Assembly: GCA_030655315.1 (NCBI GenBank)
Contig: JAURVT010000011.1
Location: 62,001-126,000 of the forward strand
Direction: 5' to 3'
DNA length: 64,000 nucleotides
Source: Nocardioidaceae bacterium
GTDB taxonomy: Bacteria > Actinomycetota > Actinomycetes > Propionibacteriales > Nocardioidaceae
Part shown: positions 33,871 through 41,991 of the stretch, piece by piece
Numbering within the stretch: position 1 is the stretch's first letter
Layout of the letters: the number at the start of each line of letters is the position of its first letter
Notes under the pieces: generated by a model
Seen by the model: only the letters and a program-made list of their open reading frames with translations
Database searches by the model: none
What the model was told of the DNA's origin: nothing
Translations under genes and position numbers: made by a program

Positions 33871-35162
33871 CCCAGCCCGAGCAGCACGACGCCGTCGAGG
33901 TGATCGCCGCCAAGCGCGACGGCGGCGAGCTCGCCGACTCCCAGATCGACTGGGTCGTCGACGCGTACACGCGCGGCGTGGTCGCCGACGAGCAGATGTC
34001 GGCGCTGGCGATGGCGATCCTGCTCAACGGGATGGGACGCCGGGAGATCGCCCGCTGGACGGCGGCCATGATCGCGTCGGGCGAGCGGATGGACTTCTCC
34101 GGCCTGTCGCGCCCGACGGCCGACAAGCACTCCACCGGCGGCGTCGGCGACAAGATCACGCTCCCGCTGGCCCCGCTCGTCGCGGCGTGCGGCGTGGCCG
34201 TCCCGCAGCTGTCGGGCCGCGGGCTCGGGCACACCGGCGGCACGCTCGACAAGCTCGAGTCGATCCCGGGTTGGCAGGCGTCGATCAGCAACGACCAGAT
34301 GATGGACCAGCTCGAGCAGGTCGGGGCGGTGATCTGCGCCGCGGGATCGGGTCTCGCGCCCGCCGACAAGAAGCTCTACGCGCTGCGCGACGTGACCGGC
34401 ACCGTCGAGGCCATCCCGCTGATCGCGAGCTCGATCATGAGCAAGAAGATCGCCGAGGGAACCGGGTCGCTGGTGCTCGACGTCAAGGTGGGCGTGGGGG
34501 CGTTCATGAAGACCGAGGCCGACGCGCGCGAGCTCGCCGAGACGATGGTCGCGCTCGGCACCGACGCCGGCGTCGCCACCACCGCGCTCCTCACCGACAT
34601 GTCCACGCCGCTCGGCCTCACCGCCGGCAACGCGCTCGAGGTCGTCGAGTCGGTCGAGGTGCTGGCCGGCGGGGGACCGTCCGACGTCGTCGAGCTGACG
34701 CTGGCGCTGGCCCGCGAGATGCTCCGGGCCGCGGGTCGGGGCGACGTCGACCCCGCCGACGCGCTCGCCGACGGCCGCGCGATGGACGTCTGGAAGCAGA
34801 TGGTCCGTGCGCAGGGCGGCGACCCCGACGCGACGCTGCCCGTCGCCACCGACCTGCACGTGGTGACCGCACCGTCCGACGGCGTGCTGTCGCGCCTCGA
34901 CGCCATGGCCGTCGGCCTCGCCGCGTGGCGCCTCGGCGCCGGGCGCTCGCGTCCCGGGGAGGCCGTGCAGGCGGCGGCGGGCGTGCAGATGCACGCCAAG
35001 CCCGGCGACGTCGTGCGGGCGGGCGACCCGCTGCTCACGCTGCACACCGACACCCCTGAGCGATTCCCCCGCGCCCTCGAGGCGCTCGAGGAGGGCTTCG
35101 ACGTGGCGCCCGCCGGCGCGACCGTCGCGGCGCGGCCCCTCGTCATCGACACGATCAGCTGA
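33867..35162 (+). CDS. deoA: Thymidine phosphorylase
   Basis: 431-aa enzyme splitting thymidine or deoxyuridine with phosphate into base and deoxyribose-1-phosphate. Signature SGRGLGHTGGTLDKLESIPG (residues 117-136) and phosphate-binding DKHSTGGVGDKITL (near 86-99) are intact; the C-terminal domain follows (GVQMHAKPGDVVRAGDPLLTLHTD). It may be a broader pyrimidine-nucleoside phosphorylase. GTG 33867 overlaps the P450 stop. Products would go to pmmB and deoC encoded further on. Confidence 0.95.
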   Translation: MTQPEQHDAVEVIAAKRDGGELADSQIDWVVDAYTRGVVADEQMSALAMAILLNGMGRREIARWTAAMIASGERMDFSGLSRPTADKHSTGGVGDKITLPLAPLVAACGVAVPQLSGRGLGHTGGTLDKLESIPGWQASISNDQMMDQLEQVGAVICAAGSGLAPADKKLYALRDVTGTVEAIPLIASSIMSKKIAEGTGSLVLDVKVGVGAFMKTEADARELAETMVALGTDAGVATTALLTDMSTPLGLTAGNALEVVESVEVLAGGGPSDVVELTLALAREMLRAAGRGDVDPADALADGRAMDVWKQMVRAQGGDPDATLPVATDLHVVTAPSDGVLSRLDAMAVGLAAWRLGAGRSRPGEAVQAAAGVQMHAKPGDVVRAGDPLLTLHTDTPERFPRALEALEEGFDVAPAGATVAARPLVIDTIS

Positions 35163-35191
35163 GACCACACCCTGAACGAGAGGACCCGAAC

Positions 35192-35647
35192 ATGCGCGTG
35201 ATGAACGACCCCCAGGAGGTGTCGGCCGCCGCCGGCGAGGAGCTGGGCCTGAGCGAGTGGCTCGAGGTCACCCAGGAGCGGATCGATGCCTTCGCCGACG
35301 CGACCGGTGACCACCAGTGGATCCACGTCGACCCCGAGAAGGCCGCCAAGGGCCCGTTCGGCGCGACCATCGCGCACGGCTACCTCACGCTGTCGCTGAT
35401 CCCCTACCTCGGCGCGCAGGTCTTCGCCTTCGCCGGCGAGGGCGCCAAGATCAACTACGGCTGCAACAAAGTCCGCTTCCCCTCCCCGGTCCCGGTCGGC
35501 TCCCGCGTCCGCTCCCGCGTCAAGGTCCTCGACGTCGCCGACATCGAGAAGGGCCAGCAGGTCGTCCTCCAGCACACCATCGAGATCGAGGGTGGCAAGC
35601 GTCCCGCCTGCGTCGCCGAGACCGTCGTCCTGCTCCTCGCGGCGTAG
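35192..35647 (+). CDS. MaoC-like (R)-specific enoyl-CoA hydratase domain protein
   Basis: 151-aa single hot-dog domain. FADATGDHQWIHVDPEKA (near residues 33-50) has the catalytic Asp and His of MaoC/PhaJ hydratases, and GPFGATIAHGYLTLSLIP is the typical following segment. It would hydrate a trans-2-enoyl-CoA. Placement after deoA is metabolically odd. GAGAGGA is 7 bases before the ATG. The gene ends at the complex hairpin region. In mycobacteria, similar single-domain proteins (Rv0130-like) are frequent. Confidence 0.88.
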   Translation: MRVMNDPQEVSAAAGEELGLSEWLEVTQERIDAFADATGDHQWIHVDPEKAAKGPFGATIAHGYLTLSLIPYLGAQVFAFAGEGAKINYGCNKVRFPSPVPVGSRVRSRVKVLDVADIEKGQQVVLQHTIEIEGGKRPACVAETVVLLLAA

Positions 35648-35648
35648 T

Positions 35649-35752
35649 CCCACCCGTCCCACCTTCACCACGACGTCGTGGTGAACCCCCGCCGACCGAG
35701 GCGTGCTCGCCACGGTCAGCGGGGGTCTGCCACGGTCGGTGTGACGGGTGGG
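35649..35752. repeat. 104-nt branched inverted-repeat structure between maoC and grpB genes
   Basis: Outer arms CCCACCCGTC (35649-35658) and GACGGGTGGG (35743-35752) are extended by CACC/GGTG. Inside are a 22-bp perfect palindrome (35664-35685, arm TTCACCACGAC) and a second hairpin (CCCCCGCCGACC near 35686 against GGTCAGCGGGGG ending at 35725), so a three-way fold is possible. GCCACGGTC occurs twice. It lies between convergent genes and may be a terminator or a small mobile or structural element. Confidence 0.65.
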
Positions 35753-35781
35753 GTCCGCCGACGTCCTGCGCCCGGACGCCG

Positions 35782-36318
35782 TCAGGCCCGGTTGGCCCGC
35801 TCGACGTCGTCGAGCTCGCTCGGCGCCAGTCCTGCCTGCTCGAGCACGCCGCGCAGGAAGGGCGTCTCGGCCTCGGTGTAGGCGTCGACGCCGAGCCCGG
35901 CGGCGGCGAGCCTCCGCTTGAGTGCTCCGTACGCGTCGCGCAGGGCGTCGTCGGCGCGGAGCGCGTCGCGGACGGCGAGGTGGTTGCGCAGCGGCAGCGA
36001 GCCCGCGGCGTAGACGTACACGTGCCGGCGGGGCACGTCGTCGGGTGAGGTGAACGCCTCGCGGCCGGGGATGCCGAGGTCGCCGCGGTGCACGTACCCG
36101 GAGCGGACGAGCGCGGCGACGGCCACACCCACCTGGTCCGCGCCCACGACGACGCCGACGTCGACCACCGGCTTGGCGGCGAGCCCGGGCACCGCGGTGC
36201 TGCCCACGTGCTCCACCCGCGCGCCGGGCACGTCGTGCAGCAGGCGGAGGAGGTCGTCACGCACCTGCTCGAACGCCGTCGTCCACGCAGGGTCGTGATC
36301 CACCACCTCGACCGCCAT
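35782..36318 (-). CDS. GrpB-family nucleotidyltransferase-fold protein
   Basis: 178-aa protein of the GrpB/UPF0157 family with a nucleotidyltransferase fold. VEHVGSTAVPGLAAKPVVDV (residues 35-54) is the diagnostic element (GST-V-PGL-AKP-ID/VD), and HVYVYAAGSLPLRNHLAVRDAL follows. Often annotated as a dephospho-CoA kinase C-terminal-like module; the true reaction is unknown. ATG 36318 is 6 bases after a TAACGT -10 element on the minus strand, so it is probably leaderless. Divergent from add. Confidence 0.88.
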   Translation of the reverse strand: MAVEVVDHDPAWTTAFEQVRDDLLRLLHDVPGARVEHVGSTAVPGLAAKPVVDVGVVVGADQVGVAVAALVRSGYVHRGDLGIPGREAFTSPDDVPRRHVYVYAAGSLPLRNHLAVRDALRADDALRDAYGALKRRLAAAGLGVDAYTEAETPFLRGVLEQAGLAPSELDDVERANRA

Positions 36319-36363
36319 GCGGCGACGTTAGCCCCACCCGCACCAACGACCACGGCAGACGGT

Positions 36364-36416
36364 GCGAAGCACGGAAGATCTCCCGTGCTTCGGCGCAGGT
36401 ACCACGTGAACGTGGT
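36364..36416. promoter_or_regulatory. Two inverted repeats in the add/grpB divergent region
   Basis: GAAGCACGG (36366-36374) and CCGTGCTTC (36383-36391) are perfect 9-bp arms around 8 bases. ACCACG-TGAA-CGTGGT (36401-36416) is a second dyad. Both lie upstream of the add -10 element (36444-36449) and may be operators for add or grpB. Confidence 0.5.
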
Positions 36417-36455
36417 GTTTGGCCGACCCGGCGACGCCGTCGGTAGGGTGGCGAC

Positions 36456-37535
36456 ATGGTGACCCGGGCGCAGATCGAGGCGGCGCCGAAGGTGCTGCTC
36501 CACGACCACCTCGACGGCGGGCTGAGGCCGTCGACGATCCTCGAGATCGCCCGCGAGGTCGGCCACACCCTGCCCGCGGACGACGCCGAGGCGCTCGGCG
36601 GGTGGTTCGCGAGCGCGGCCGACTCGGGGTCGCTGGAGCGCTACCTGGAGACGTTCGGCCACACCGTCGCGGTGATGCAGACCCGCGAGCACCTGGCCCG
36701 CGTCGCGCAGGAGTGCGTCGAGGACCTCGCCGCCGACGGCGTCGTCTACGCCGAGCTCCGCTGGGCCCCCGAGCAGCACCTCGAGCAGGGCCTCGACCTC
36801 GAGCAGGCCGTCGCCGCGGTGACCGAGGGCGTCGAGACCGGGATGCAGAACGCCGCCGCCGTCGGCCGCCCCATCGTCGCCCGGCAGCTGCTGACGGCCA
36901 TGCGCCACGCGGCGCGGTCGCTCGAGATCGCCGAGCTGGCCGTGGCCCACCGCGACGCCGGCGTGGTCGGCTTCGACATCGCCGGCGCGGAGGCCGGGTT
37001 CCCTCCCACCCGGCACCTCGACGCGTTCGAGTACATGCACCGGGCCAACGCGCACTTCACCATCCACGCGGGCGAGGCGTTCGGCCTCCCGTCGATCTGG
37101 CAGGCGCTGCAGTGGTGCGGCGCCGACCGGCTCGGCCACGGCGTGCGGCTGATCGACGACATCGACCTCACCGACCCCGACCGCCCGGTGCTCGGCCGGT
37201 TGGCCAACTACGTGCGCGACCGCCGCATCCCGCTCGAGCTCTGCCCGTCGTCCAACGTCCAGACCGGCGCGGCCGAGTCCATCGCCACCCACCCGATCGG
37301 CGTCCTGAAGGACCTGCGCTTCCGCGTCACCGTCAACACCGACAACCGCCTGATGAGCGGCACGTCCATGAGCCGGGAGATGGGCCTGCTGGTGGACGCG
37401 TTCGGCTGGGGCCTGGACGACCTCCGCTGGCTCACGATCAACGCGATGAAGAGCGCGTTCACCCACTACGACGCCCGCCTCGCGCTCATCGAGGACGTCG
37501 TCAAGCCGGGCTACGCGGCGCTCGGCGCGGAGTGA
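36456..37535 (+). CDS. add: Adenosine deaminase
   Basis: 359-aa zinc hydrolase turning adenosine and deoxyadenosine into inosine forms. Metal ligands His16 and His18 are in [21 protein letters not shown] supplies the next His and the catalytic Glu; GHGVRL and [13 protein letters not shown] follow, the last with one metal Asp and Asn in place of the second Asp, a variant I believe is usual in actinobacterial Add. TAGGGT (36444-36449) ends 6 bases before the ATG: leaderless. It sits between deoA and punA, as in M. tuberculosis. Confidence 0.95.
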   Translation: MVTRAQIEAAPKVLLHDHLDGGLRPSTILEIAREVGHTLPADDAEALGGWFASAADSGSLERYLETFGHTVAVMQTREHLARVAQECVEDLAADGVVYAELRWAPEQHLEQGLDLEQAVAAVTEGVETGMQNAAAVGRPIVARQLLTAMRHAARSLEIAELAVAHRDAGVVGFDIAGAEAGFPPTRHLDAFEYMHRANAHFTIHAGEAFGLPSIWQALQWCGADRLGHGVRLIDDIDLTDPDRPVLGRLANYVRDRRIPLELCPSSNVQTGAAESIATHPIGVLKDLRFRVTVNTDNRLMSGTSMSREMGLLVDAFGWGLDDLRWLTINAMKSAFTHYDARLALIEDVVKPGYAALGAE

Positions 37536-37545
37536 GACCAGGCCC

Positions 37546-38712
37546 GTGAGCGACCCGCTCCTGCTGCCGCCCGGCACCCGACTCGTCCACGTCGGCCCGC
37601 ACAAGACGGGCACGACGGCGATCCAGAGCGCGCTGTTCCACCACCGCGAGCTCCTCGCCGAGCACGGCGTGCTCTACGCGGGCGACCGGCAGCACTCCTC
37701 GGTGGCGGTCAAGTCGCTGACGGGGCAGGCGCCGTCGCACCGCCGGGCCGACCCCGAGGGACGACGCTGGCGTGCGCTGGCGCGTCAGGTGCGCCGAGCC
37801 GGCGAGCAGCGGGTGGTGCTCAGCAGCGAGGTGCTCTCCGACCTCGACGACGCCGCGGCCGAGCGGATGCTCGACGACGTCGAGCGCCACCGCGTGCACG
37901 TGGTCGTCACCGTGCGGCCGCTGGCGAGCATCCTGCCCTCGCAGTGGCAGCAGCGGGTGCAGCTGGGCGAGCGCCTGACCTACGAGGACTGGCTCCGCTC
38001 GCTCCTCGACGATCCCGACGGCTCGCTCGGCCGGGCGATGTGGCGCCGGCACCGCCACGACGACGTGGTGCGACGGTGGGCGTCGCGCGTGGGCACCGAG
38101 AACGTCACCGTCGTCGTGGTCGACGCCGCCGACCGCACCGCGCTCACCCGCGCCTTCGAGCAGATGCTCGGCCTGCCGCAGGACTCGCTGGTCCCGCCCC
38201 CCGACGAGACCAACGCCAACCGCTCGCTCACGCTCGGCGAGGCCGAGGTCGTCCGCCAGGTCAACCTGCTGGCTGACGGTGCCGGCGTCGACCGCCGCAC
38301 CTACTCCGGGCTGATGCGCTACGGCGCGATCACCTACCTCAAGGGCCGTCCGCCCGCCGCCGACGAGCCCGCCGTCTCCACGCCTGCCTGGGCCCTGCCC
38401 CGGGTCGGTGGGATCGGTCGCGCGAGCGCCGACGGCATCGAGGCCTCCGGCGTCCGCGTGGTGGGCGACCTCGACGTGCTGCGTGCCGAGCCGCTGCTCC
38501 GCGGCGACCCGTCGGCGGCCCCCGTCGTCACGCCCGAGATCGCCGCCCGTGCGTTCGTGGCGGCCGTGGTGGGCACCCGCCGCCACGTGCGGCACGAGGC
38601 GCGCTCCGAGGCCAGGACCCCCGTGGCCGAGCCCACGACGGCCGAGCTGGTGCAGCTGCTGCGCGACCGCGCCCGGGCCCGCCTCACCCGACGGCGTCAG
38701 CCACCGGCGTAG
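37546..38712 (+). CDS. Sulfotransferase-like P-loop protein
   Basis: 388-aa protein whose N-terminus LVHVGPHKTGTTAIQSALFHHR (residues 13-34) matches the 5'-phosphosulfate-binding loop of sulfotransferase-like proteins (H-[IV]-G-x-HKTGT-[TS]). RRAGEQRVVLSSEVLSDLD and VVTVRPLASILPSQWQQ (3'-phosphate region: R-x8-S-type) follow. The second half has no domain I recognise. It could sulfate a polysaccharide or metabolite; no sulfation genes are adjacent. GTG 37546 is 10 bases after add, suggesting co-transcription. Its end overlaps the convergent VOC gene by 16 bases. Confidence 0.75.
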   Translation: MSDPLLLPPGTRLVHVGPHKTGTTAIQSALFHHRELLAEHGVLYAGDRQHSSVAVKSLTGQAPSHRRADPEGRRWRALARQVRRAGEQRVVLSSEVLSDLDDAAAERMLDDVERHRVHVVVTVRPLASILPSQWQQRVQLGERLTYEDWLRSLLDDPDGSLGRAMWRRHRHDDVVRRWASRVGTENVTVVVVDAADRTALTRAFEQMLGLPQDSLVPPPDETNANRSLTLGEAEVVRQVNLLADGAGVDRRTYSGLMRYGAITYLKGRPPAADEPAVSTPAWALPRVGGIGRASADGIEASGVRVVGDLDVLRAEPLLRGDPSAAPVVTPEIAARAFVAAVVGTRRHVRHEARSEARTPVAEPTTAELVQLLRDRARARLTRRRQPPA

Positions 38713-39167
38713 GCCCGCTCCATCTCGGCGACGTCGATCCGCGACATCTGCATCATGGCCGCCATCGCGCGGGCGGCTCCCTCGGGGTCGCCACCCAGCA
38801 TCCGCTCCATCGCCTCGGGGTCGTAGACCTGCCACGACAGGCCGAACCGGTCCTTGAGCCAGCCGCACGGTCCCTGAGAGCCGCCCTCGGAGAGGGCGTA
38901 CCAGTAGCGGTCCAGCTCCTCCTGGCCCCGGCACGGCACCTGGAACGACACCGCCTCGTCGAAGGTGAACTGGTCGCCGCCGTTGAGCGCCGTGAACCGC
39001 ATGCCGGCGACCTCGAAGTCCACCGTCATGACCATGCCGGCCTCACGCATCGATCCCTCGGTGTAGTGCGTGGTGCCGGTGATCTTCCCGTCGAAGACGG
39101 AGCAGTAGAAGGCCGCGGCCTCCTCGGCCTGGGTGTCGAGCCACAGGCAGGTCCTCAGTGTGTCCAT
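38697..39167 (-). CDS. VOC-family (PhnB-like glyoxalase/bleomycin-resistance fold) protein
   Basis: 156-aa protein with the PhnB-like 3-demethylubiquinone-methyltransferase/VOC fold. RTCLWLDTQAEEAAAFYCSVF (close to the N-terminus), FTALNGGDQFTFDEAVSFQVPC and GPCGWLKDRFGLSWQVYDP (near 95-113) are the family landmarks; function is unknown. By homology the start is ATG 39167. An alternative ATG at 39200 overlaps the kinase stop (ATGA) and would fit translational coupling, adding 11 residues. The gene reads head-on into the sulfotransferase gene; the last 16 coding bases of both overlap. Confidence 0.85.
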   Translation of the reverse strand: MDTLRTCLWLDTQAEEAAAFYCSVFDGKITGTTHYTEGSMREAGMVMTVDFEVAGMRFTALNGGDQFTFDEAVSFQVPCRGQEELDRYWYALSEGGSQGPCGWLKDRFGLSWQVYDPEAMERMLGGDPEGAARAMAAMMQMSRIDVAEMERAYAGG

Positions 39168-39196
39168 GCGGGGTAGACCGCCGCCGCCCGCCCGAC

Positions 39197-39787
39197 TCAT
39201 CGGGTGGTCGCGGACGACCGTCCGAGCACCGCCTCCGCGCGCCGGGGCGACATCGGGCGGCAGCCGTGGGCGACCGCCTCGGCGACGACGTGCGGCTCGT
39301 CCCGCATCAGCCGCCGGCCGCGGCGCAGCAGCACCCACGGGGGCTTGCGGTGCTCGGACAGGTCGCGCGCGAACCGCAGCGCGAAGGTGACGAGGCGGTG
39401 GTGGCGGACGCACACCGCGTCGGCGAGCACGCCGCGGTCGCGGCACTCGGCGACGACGAGCGGGGCGAACAGCCCCTCGGCGACGAAGCGCTCGTGCGGG
39501 CCCAGCTCGACCACCTGGGTCGCGACGGCCGCGTTGGCGGCGATGTCGTACACCGGTGCCGCGACCCGCCCGGTGCGGCACAGCTCCTCGATCGCGTCGC
39601 ACGCGGCGTCGACGTCCCACGAGCCCGGGTCGTCCCAGTCGACGATGCCGAGCGTGGAGCGGGGGAGCGAGGGGTCGTCGCCGTCGCGGTAGAAGTCGTC
39701 GAGCCGCAGCACGGGCAGACCGAGCCGCTGCGCCAGCCTCGACTTGCCCGACCCCGAGGGCCCGGCCAGGACGATCACCTGGGCCAC
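39197..39787 (-). CDS. Uridine-kinase-like P-loop kinase
   Basis: 196-aa nucleoside-kinase-like protein. Walker A is VLAGPSGSGKSRLAQRL (residues 6-22); LRLDDFYRDGDDPSLP (27-42) carries the Asp typical of uridine kinase/phosphoribulokinase-like enzymes, then WDDPGSWD and YDIAANAAV (substrate region). It would phosphorylate uridine or a related nucleoside, which suits the salvage context. It is shorter than classical Udk, so the substrate is uncertain. It is 4 bases after the sigma-region-4 gene and probably in one operon with it and the VOC gene. Confidence 0.83.
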   Translation of the reverse strand: MAQVIVLAGPSGSGKSRLAQRLGLPVLRLDDFYRDGDDPSLPRSTLGIVDWDDPGSWDVDAACDAIEELCRTGRVAAPVYDIAANAAVATQVVELGPHERFVAEGLFAPLVVAECRDRGVLADAVCVRHHRLVTFALRFARDLSEHRKPPWVLLRRGRRLMRDEPHVVAEAVAHGCRPMSPRRAEAVLGRSSATTR

Positions 39788-39791
39788 GGCG

Positions 39792-40091
39792 TCAGGGACC
39801 GGTCACGAGCAGCGGACGGATGGCCTGGCGCGCGCGGTGCACGCGCGACGTGGCGGTGCCGACGGGGACGTCGACCTGCCGGGCGATCTCGGCGTGGTCC
39901 AGCTCGCCCACGTCGCGCAGCACCAGGGCCTCGACCAGGTCGGGCTGCTGGGCCTCGAGGGTCTCCAGCGCCTCCAGCAGGTCGACGCGGCCGCCGGCGA
40001 TGACGCTGGTGGTGCGCGGGTCGGCGGCGACGGTGTGCGCCCGCCTGGCCAGGTCGTCGAGGTCGTCGAGGTCGTCGGCGTCGTCTCCCAT
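39792..40091 (-). CDS. Sigma-factor region-4-only protein
   Basis: 99-aa protein that contains only an ECF-type sigma region 4. EAQQPDLVEALVLRDVGEL then DHAEIARQVDVPVGTATSRV and HRARQAIRPLL (residues 46-94) match the -35-binding helix-turn-helix. Residues 1-35 are acidic (MGDDADDLDDLDDLARR) and no region 2 exists; it cannot lie upstream, because the frame runs into the divergent kinase gene, whose start is 25 bases away. It could be a modulator or anti-sigma-like decoy, a transcription factor in its own right, or a remnant. The codon use is like its neighbours. Confidence 0.75.
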   Translation of the reverse strand: MGDDADDLDDLDDLARRAHTVAADPRTTSVIAGGRVDLLEALETLEAQQPDLVEALVLRDVGELDHAEIARQVDVPVGTATSRVHRARQAIRPLLVTGP

Positions 40092-40102
40092 GATCCCTGC
40101 AG

Positions 40103-40115
40103 CATAATGACCGCC
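40103..40115 (+). promoter_or_regulatory. -10 element for the Ser/Thr kinase gene
   Basis: CATAAT at 40103-40108 lies 7 bases before ATG 40116, so the kinase mRNA is probably leaderless. An earlier ATG at 40107 lies inside the element and is rejected for that reason. The region is only 24 bases between the two divergent start codons. Confidence 0.5.
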
Positions 40116-41906
40116 ATGGCCCTCGCGTCGCGGCTCGGTCGCCTGACGCGTGTCCGGAGGCTCGGGGCGGGCGGCTTCGCCACCGTCTGGCTCTACCGCG
40201 ACCCCGAGCTCGACTCCGACGTCGCCGTCAAGGCGCTCGCCGACCACTGGGCCGAGCGGGACGACGTCCGCGAGCGCTTCCTCGACGAGGCGCGCCTGCT
40301 GCGCCGGGCCGACTCCGACCACGTCGTGCGCGTCCACGACGTCGGCGAGAGCGACGGCACGCCGTACTTCGTCATGACCTACGCCGACGGCGGCACGGTG
40401 GCCGACCTCGTCGGGGAGCCGCGGCCGCCCGCCGAGGTGGTCGATCTCGTGCGGCAGGCCGGCGCCGGCCTGGAGCGTCTGCACGGGCTCGGCGTCGTGC
40501 ACCGCGACGTCAAGCCGCGGAACCTGCTGCTCACCACGGGTGCCGACGGCGCCCGGCGCCTGATGGTGGCCGACCTCGGCGTCGCCAAGGCCCTCGAGCT
40601 CGGCTCGGGCATCACGCAGGTGGTCGGCACGCCCGCCTACATGGCGCCGGAGCAGGCCGACCCGGTCGGCGGCGTCGACGTCCGCGCCGACGTGCACGCG
40701 CTCGGCGCCGTCGCGCACACCCTGCTGACCGGCCGCACGATCCGCGACGCGGAGCCCGGGGCACCCGTGCCCGACGCGCTGCGCGCGGTGGTCGAGCGCG
40801 CCGTCGACCCCGACCGCGAGCGACGCTGGCCCGACGTGCGGAGCTTCGTCGACGCCTTCACCCGGGCGGCCGGGGGGACGCCGGAGGACGGGCGCACGAT
40901 CCTGGCCGACGCCGCGCCGTCGCCCCGACGCCGTCGCACGCCCGTGGTCCTCGTGGGCGCCGCCGTGGCGGTGCTCCTGCTCCTCGGCGCGGCCGTCGGC
41001 GGTGCGACGCTCGTCGGGTCCGACGCGCCGGTCCCCGACGGGCAGAGCGTGTCCGACCCGCTGCTGCGGGCGCCGGCGATGAGCCTCGGGAGCGACTGGG
41101 ACCGGCGCCCGCGCGACCGCACCCATGCCGACTACGACCGCAACGACGGCACCCGGCTGTCGCTCGACGTCGCGAGGGTCGACCTCCCGCCCGAGCTGGT
41201 GGCCGAGCTGGCCGCACGCCGCTCGTCGACGCTCACCGGCTACGAGGAGAACCGGCTGAGCCGGCTGCCCGCGAGCGCGCGCGGCCCGTGGCAGGACGGG
41301 TGGCAGGTGCTCTACCGCTGGACCGACCGCGACGGCGAGGTGATCGAGGGATGGACCTGGTTCCTCGGCAACGCCACCGCGACGGTCGGGTACGTCGGCG
41401 TCCGGACCGCCCCGGAGTCGGCCGACCGGTTCCGCGCCACGCTCGAGGACGCCCGTGAGCAGGTGCTCGACCCGCGGCCGTCGGTGCCGCCGTCCACCGA
41501 CGCCGAGCCGGTCGACGTCGATCCCACCGCCCTCGACGATCCGGACGACCCCTGGGCCGGGTCGACCCGCCTGCGGGGACTGACCTGCTCGACGGTCGAT
41601 CGCCCCACCCGCGTCGCCGTCGCCCCCGTGCCACGGCGGTGGCGCTTCGAGGCGGGCACCATCGCCCCGTGCCGCGCCAGCGCGTCCGGCGGCCGGAGCA
41701 TCGTGCTCGCGCCGGCGCCGGGGGCGGCGTCAGAGGGCCGCTCCCGCGTCACCGTCGACGGGCTCGGCGCCGCCTACGAGCGGGTGGTGGTCGTCGCCGG
41801 CGGGTGGCGGGTCGTGTACTCCGCCCCGGAGGGGGGCCTCGACGAGACCACCGTCCGCGCCCTCGAGGACGACTTCACCGGCACACCGGTCGACGGCGAA
41901 TTCTAG
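40116..41906 (+). CDS. Transmembrane Ser/Thr protein kinase
   Basis: 596-aa Hanks-type kinase. The Gly-rich loop is LGAGGFATVW (residues 16-25), ATP Lys39 (DVAVKAL), Glu58, catalytic loop HRDVKPRN (129-136), DLG at 153-155 in place of DFG, activation segment ITQVVGTPAYMAPEQ. A basic stretch (RRRR, 271-274) precedes one membrane helix (275-300). The remaining 296 residues are outside: two parts, the second with two cysteine-containing segments (LTCSTVD; APCRASAS) that may form a disulfide; no PASTA repeats. The external part has no domain I recognise. It is divergent from the sigma-region-4 gene, which suggests a functional link. Confidence 0.93.
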   Translation: MALASRLGRLTRVRRLGAGGFATVWLYRDPELDSDVAVKALADHWAERDDVRERFLDEARLLRRADSDHVVRVHDVGESDGTPYFVMTYADGGTVADLVGEPRPPAEVVDLVRQAGAGLERLHGLGVVHRDVKPRNLLLTTGADGARRLMVADLGVAKALELGSGITQVVGTPAYMAPEQADPVGGVDVRADVHALGAVAHTLLTGRTIRDAEPGAPVPDALRAVVERAVDPDRERRWPDVRSFVDAFTRAAGGTPEDGRTILADAAPSPRRRRTPVVLVGAAVAVLLLLGAAVGGATLVGSDAPVPDGQSVSDPLLRAPAMSLGSDWDRRPRDRTHADYDRNDGTRLSLDVARVDLPPELVAELAARRSSTLTGYEENRLSRLPASARGPWQDGWQVLYRWTDRDGEVIEGWTWFLGNATATVGYVGVRTAPESADRFRATLEDAREQVLDPRPSVPPSTDAEPVDVDPTALDDPDDPWAGSTRLRGLTCSTVDRPTRVAVAPVPRRWRFEAGTIAPCRASASGGRSIVLAPAPGAASEGRSRVTVDGLGAAYERVVVVAGGWRVVYSAPEGGLDETTVRALEDDFTGTPVDGEF

Positions 41907-41991
41907 TTCCGTCACGCTCCTGCACCCTGCGGCGGTCGTGCCCCTGACGTGGATCGGCGGCGACGACGACCTCGCGCTCACCCACGTGCCC

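Noticed and set aside
40107-40115. Upstream ATG (40107) as start of the Ser/Thr kinase
   Set aside because: It lies within the CATAAT element; the conserved kinase N-terminus and the 7-base spacing favour ATG 40116.
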